64,000 nucleotides of DNA, taken from the NCBI RefSeq assembly GCF_001647285.1, contig NZ_LRML01000010.1:89362-153361 (forward strand). The letters are read 5' to 3'. Origin of the DNA: Rufibacter roseus. GTDB lineage: Bacteria; Bacteroidota; Bacteroidia; Cytophagales; Hymenobacteraceae. Positions 60,620 through 64,000 of the stretch are shown one piece after another. The translations under genes were made by a program, and so were the position numbers. Positions within the stretch are counted from its first letter, which is position 1. The number at the start of each line of letters is the position of its first letter. Below the pieces are notes generated by a model. It was not told where the DNA came from. It worked only from the letters and a program-made list of their open reading frames with translations, and ran no database searches.

Positions 60620-63616
60620 TTAGTTAAACACGCGGCCGTTTACTTTCTTAGCCTTGCGGTTGTTTTTAGATTTAGTTTTAGAATCTGCTTCTACCGGAGC
60701 AGCCGGAGTTTCTACCTTGGCTACAATTGGAGCACCGTCTGGGTCAAGCTCCACTACTTCATAACCCAATTTTTCCAACTTTGGTTTGATAGAAGCTTTG
60801 TCGCCTACCAGCATAATGCTCATGTTGTCAACCGGCAGATACTTTTTGGCAAGGGCGTTGATTTCCTCTTTGGTGATGTTCTGCAGAATCTCGTTCTGCT
60901 TGGCCACATAGTCAGGCTCCAGGTTGTAGCGCAGCATGTTGTTCAGGAACGATGCTTTCTGAAACGAGGTCTCATAACGGCGGGCATCTGACTGCCCGAT
61001 GGCGCTTTTCATAAAGGCCAGCTCCTCGTCGGTGATTCCATCTTCTCTGAAACGCTTGATCTCTTTCATAAACTCAATCACTGATAAATCAGAGGCATCG
61101 GAACGGACGCCGGCAGAGGCGGTGAATGGACCAACTTCCTCAGTACCGGAGAAGCCGGAGCGGGCGCCGTAGGTGTAGCCTTTGTCTTCGCGCAGGTTCA
61201 GATTAATTCGGCTGTTAAAAGCTCCGCCCAACACGTAGTTCATCAAAGAGGCTTTGTAGTATTCGCCGGTGGCATCATACGGCAAGGCCATGTAGCCTAT
61301 GCGTATTTCAGACTGGGCCGCTTTCTCTTTGTCTACAATAAAGATTTTGGTTTTGTCGATGCCTTTAATTTTGGCAACGGCAGGCATGTTCACCGGCTTA
61401 GGCGCCCACTTGTTCAAGAACGCCAGCTTCGGCATAATCTGCTGCTGCTCCACGTCGCCTACTATCACCAAGTTGGTCACGCTTGGAGAGAAGTAGTTCT
61501 GATAGAATTTCTTCACGTCATCCAAAGAAATATTCTCTACCGTTTTCACCGTTCCAATGTCCGGAATGGCCTGAATGTGGCCTTCGCCATAAAGCATTTT
61601 GCTGTACACGTTGTTGGCCACCACCGTAGGTTGTGTGCTTTGGTTGGCAATAGCCTCAATACGCTGCTTTTTCAGGCGGTCGAAATCATCTTGGGAGAAC
61701 TTAGGCTTAAACATGCGCTCCTCCAATAGAGCTAGAGTAGCATCCAGGTTTTTAACCGGACTTTGCACTGATACGGTCATGCTCTCAGAGCCACTGCCAA
61801 AAGATACAGAGGCACCTAATTTCTCCAGCTGCGCACTAATTTCCTCAGAAGTGTATTTTTCAGAATCTTCATTGAGCATGGCCGCCGTCAGAGAAGCGAG
61901 ACCGGCCTTAGAAGGGTCATGTGCCTCCAGTTTGTGTCCGCCTTGTAAGGTGAACAGCATGGTAACGGTTGGCACCTCGTCGTTTTTGGTACCAATCACT
62001 TTTATGCCGTTGGCCAGGTTCTGCTTCCAGAACGGAGGAACGGTAATGGTAGGGTTAGGGCCTGCAGCCGGTTTTTTACTACGGTCAAAGTTGTCTTGCG
62101 CTTTTACATATTTCAGTCCGGCGTACTGATCAGTAGGGGCTTTGTAGCCAGATTTGTCAACGGTGTAATTGTCTTTAGCGGCCACCATTTCAGGCTTGCC
62201 CTTCGGTACCACGCTCAAGACAACGGCTTTTTTTCCTTTGATGTACTGGTTGTACACTCTCTTGACATCGTCTTTGGTTACGGCCTGAATGGCTTTTAGC
62301 TCCTTGCTCAGATAGTTAGGATTACCCGTGAAGGTCTGGTAAGCAGCCAACGTTGAAGTTTTACCACTCACGCTGGACATACGGTTGATAAAGCTGGCCT
62401 CAGCAGACGCCTTAAATCGCTCCAGGTCTTCATCGGTCACGCCTTTCTTCTCAAACTCGGCTAACGCATTGCGCAGTTCTTTCTCCATTTCGGCCAGTGT
62501 CTGGTTCGGGAAGGTGCGGGCCATAAGGGTGAATTCACCTGCCAATTCAGAGGTAGAATGGTAAGAGCCGGCTTGGTTGGCTTTCTGGGTTTTTACCAGG
62601 TTCTGGTAGATGATGGAGGTTCTGCCACCGCCAATTATACGAGATAATACATCCAACGCGGCCTCGTCTGGGTGATACGCTGGTACGGTGGGCAGGGTCA
62701 TCTGCACCATCGGGAAGCGGATGTTGTCTTCGTAAGAAATGTAGCGGTCTTGGGTAAGCACCGGAGCCGGCAGCTTCATGTCTTTCACCTCAGGTCCGCG
62801 CGGAATAGAGCCGAAGTATTTTTCAGCCAGTTTCACCACTTGCTCAGGCGTGACGTCTCCGCCTACGGTTAAGGTGGCGTTGTTTGGTCCGTACCAGCGC
62901 AGGAAGAAGTTCTTCAGGTCGTTTACGTCCACGCGGTTCAGGTCTTCAATATACCCGATGGTGGTCCAAGAATACGGGTGACCGTACGGATAAAGAGCGG
63001 CGCTTACTTTTTCATAGACTAAGCCGTAAGGGGCGTTGTCGTACCGCTGTCCGCGCTCGTTTTTCACGGTTTCGCGCTGCACCTCAAATTTCTGTTGGGT
63101 TACGGCATCCAGCAGGAAGCCCATACGGTCAGCCTCCAGCCACAGCGCCGTCTCCAGCTGGTTTGAAGGCACAGTCTCGAAGTAGTTGGTTCTATCGCGG
63201 TTGGTGGTTCCGTTCAATGTACCGCCCGACTCTGACACAATCTTGAAGTGCTCCTCGTCGGCCACGTTGTCTGAGCCCTGGAACATCATGTGCTCAAAAA
63301 AGTGCGCGAAGCCAGATTTGCCTACCTCTTCACGGGCGGAGCCTACATGGTAGGTCACGTCAACGTGCACAATAGGGTCAGAATGGTCTTCGTGCACCAC
63401 CACGGTAAGGCCGTTGGGCAGCACGTATTTCTCGTACGGAATGACTAGCTCGCCATTCTTGCGGGTCACTTTTTCTACCAGTTGTGTTTTGTTAGCCTGT
63501 GCCTTGGTAGCAGTGGCTGTTTTTTTTGTTGGTGCTGCCTTTTTCTGGGCCTGTACTTCCGCTTGTGAAAACATTGCGGCGGCCAGCAAGAAAGCCATGG
63601 TGCTCTTCTTTGACAT
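60620..63616 (-). CDS. M16 family zinc metallopeptidase, complete two-domain form
   Basis: The 998-residue product starts with a signal peptide (MSKKSTMAFLLAAAMFSQAE) and a Lys/Thr/Ala linker. The N-terminal M16 half (about 60-510) holds the zinc site SGFAHFFEHMMFQGSDN with His105, Glu108 and His109; the fourth ligand is expected in the ETVKNERGQRYD helix. The C-terminal half (about 545-950) is a second M16 fold without the zinc motif and has the usual R-Y pair region (NLREDKGYTYGARSGFSG). The tail is Lys/Asn-rich. It is probably a periplasmic peptide or protein scavenging protease. The first 446 codons closely parallel the truncated gene at 1-1338. Confidence 0.96.
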   Translation of the reverse strand: MSKKSTMAFLLAAAMFSQAEVQAQKKAAPTKKTATATKAQANKTQLVEKVTRKNGELVIPYEKYVLPNGLTVVVHEDHSDPIVHVDVTYHVGSAREEVGKSGFAHFFEHMMFQGSDNVADEEHFKIVSESGGTLNGTTNRDRTNYFETVPSNQLETALWLEADRMGFLLDAVTQQKFEVQRETVKNERGQRYDNAPYGLVYEKVSAALYPYGHPYSWTTIGYIEDLNRVDVNDLKNFFLRWYGPNNATLTVGGDVTPEQVVKLAEKYFGSIPRGPEVKDMKLPAPVLTQDRYISYEDNIRFPMVQMTLPTVPAYHPDEAALDVLSRIIGGGRTSIIYQNLVKTQKANQAGSYHSTSELAGEFTLMARTFPNQTLAEMEKELRNALAEFEKKGVTDEDLERFKASAEASFINRMSSVSGKTSTLAAYQTFTGNPNYLSKELKAIQAVTKDDVKRVYNQYIKGKKAVVLSVVPKGKPEMVAAKDNYTVDKSGYKAPTDQYAGLKYVKAQDNFDRSKKPAAGPNPTITVPPFWKQNLANGIKVIGTKNDEVPTVTMLFTLQGGHKLEAHDPSKAGLASLTAAMLNEDSEKYTSEEISAQLEKLGASVSFGSGSESMTVSVQSPVKNLDATLALLEERMFKPKFSQDDFDRLKKQRIEAIANQSTQPTVVANNVYSKMLYGEGHIQAIPDIGTVKTVENISLDDVKKFYQNYFSPSVTNLVIVGDVEQQQIMPKLAFLNKWAPKPVNMPAVAKIKGIDKTKIFIVDKEKAAQSEIRIGYMALPYDATGEYYKASLMNYVLGGAFNSRINLNLREDKGYTYGARSGFSGTEEVGPFTASAGVRSDASDLSVIEFMKEIKRFREDGITDEELAFMKSAIGQSDARRYETSFQKASFLNNMLRYNLEPDYVAKQNEILQNITKEEINALAKKYLPVDNMSIMLVGDKASIKPKLEKLGYEVVELDPDGAPIVAKVETPAAPVEADSKTKSKNNRKAKKVNGRVFN

Positions 63617-64000
63617 ATTGTGGTTTGTTTAGTTTGAGGAAAAGAGGGTTGCTCTGTTTAGAAACGGGTTAAGAATCCTACTTCCTATTCAAAAGTAGTC
63701 TGTTAACCTGAGTCAGAAGTTCTAACTGCTACTAGTAAAGTTATCAGAAATAAAAATACAACAAAAAGGCTAACGTTTGTTTATTTTTCTTAAAGTATTG
63801 AAAATCTTTCTGTTGAATGCTTTGATGTTCGTCTTTTAGGCGAGGTTTTCTTAAAACAGCCCGAAAACAGAAATGGTTCTGGCAAAATCAAAGGTGCCAC
63901 GAAGCGGCTAGGATTACTCCTCATTTTACCCTTCTCCCTCAGGGATAAAGGAAAAGGCCTATTGCGAATTTAACCTGTTTTCTGAAAAAACAGGTTAAAA
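63617..64000. other. Upstream region of the M16 gene with two dispersed palindromes
   Basis: The gap runs to the window edge. It contains two copies of the palindromic family: 63833-63868 (CTTTTAGGCGAGG, centre TTTTCTTAAAA, CAGCCCGAAAAC) and 63970-64000 (TTAACCTG, centre TTTTCTGAAAA, AACAGGTTAA). The M16 promoter should lie in the AT-rich part at about 63650-63800. Confidence 0.65.

Noticed and set aside
1511..64000. CRISPR array as explanation for the repeated palindromes
   Set aside because: The copies are single, kilobases apart and diverged; there are no regular spacers and no cas genes.
1..64000. tRNA, rRNA or riboswitch genes
   Set aside because: Reading both strands of the gaps I found no cloverleaf with a T-loop GTTCRANNC and 3' CCA pattern, no rRNA segment, and no riboswitch core; a covariance-model scan would be decisive.

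Overview
The window looks like a 64 kb piece of chromosome from a member of the Bacteroidota, most likely a Hymenobacteraceae-type Cytophagales (Rufibacter/Pontibacter-like). The evidence is a secreted pectate lyase with a C-terminal type IX secretion sorting domain, outer-membrane barrels with N-terminal carboxypeptidase-regulatory-like domains, many lipoproteins with short lipoboxes, a split proton-translocating transhydrogenase, and the lack of clear Shine-Dalgarno sequences. The genus is an inference. Most genes lie on the minus strand. I saw no rRNA, tRNA, CRISPR array, transposase, integrase or phage gene.

Layout. 0-9 kb: the N-terminal part of an M16 peptidase (cut by the window edge), a TonB-receptor-like outer-membrane barrel, a PAS/GAF histidine kinase, a 0.5 kb dispersed repeat, a small protein with a nuclease-like core, and methionine aminopeptidase. 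9-20 kb: a DHFR-like reductase, a large SWIM/SNF2 helicase, an MtfA-type peptidase with a SEC-C tail, a MATE exporter, a TonB-domain protein, an SDR dehydrogenase, a lipoprotein pseudogene with two lesions and a small membrane protein. 20-34 kb: pectate lyase with an upstream LacI-type operator, TM2 protein, a WYL regulator-RidA-YdeI cluster, pirin, a Crp-type regulator, an AT-rich island carrying a SIR2-family defence-type gene broken by one in-frame TAG, an AraC/SDR/Atu4866 cluster, and an outer-membrane barrel. 34-47 kb: a lipoprotein, an OprP-like porin, the pntAA/pntAB/pntB transhydrogenase locus with a 400-bp repeat-bearing gap inside it, a second copy of the 0.5 kb repeat, cutC with a glycosylasparaginase, and a Tricorn-like S41 peptidase. 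47-64 kb: PhzF-like, YdcF-like and hypothetical secreted proteins, a TIMP-like membrane protein, a GH3 glycosidase, a FrnE-type DsbA, a PQQ-type sugar dehydrogenase, a TonB-dependent receptor and a full-length M16 peptidase that is a close paralogue of the gene at the left edge.

Themes. Much of the gene set serves the envelope and polymer use: pectate lyase, GH3 glycosidase, sugar dehydrogenase, TonB receptors, porin and periplasmic peptidases. Most of the rest is housekeeping or small redox and regulatory genes.

The most striking unexplained signal is in the gaps. About two dozen copies of a roughly 36-42 bp palindromic element sit almost only between genes. Wherever its centre is asymmetric, it reads in the same direction on the plus strand, regardless of neighbouring gene direction. 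At least four further repeat families share the gaps. The strongest candidate for an acquired system is the AT-rich SIR2 gene at 27.8-29.3 kb.
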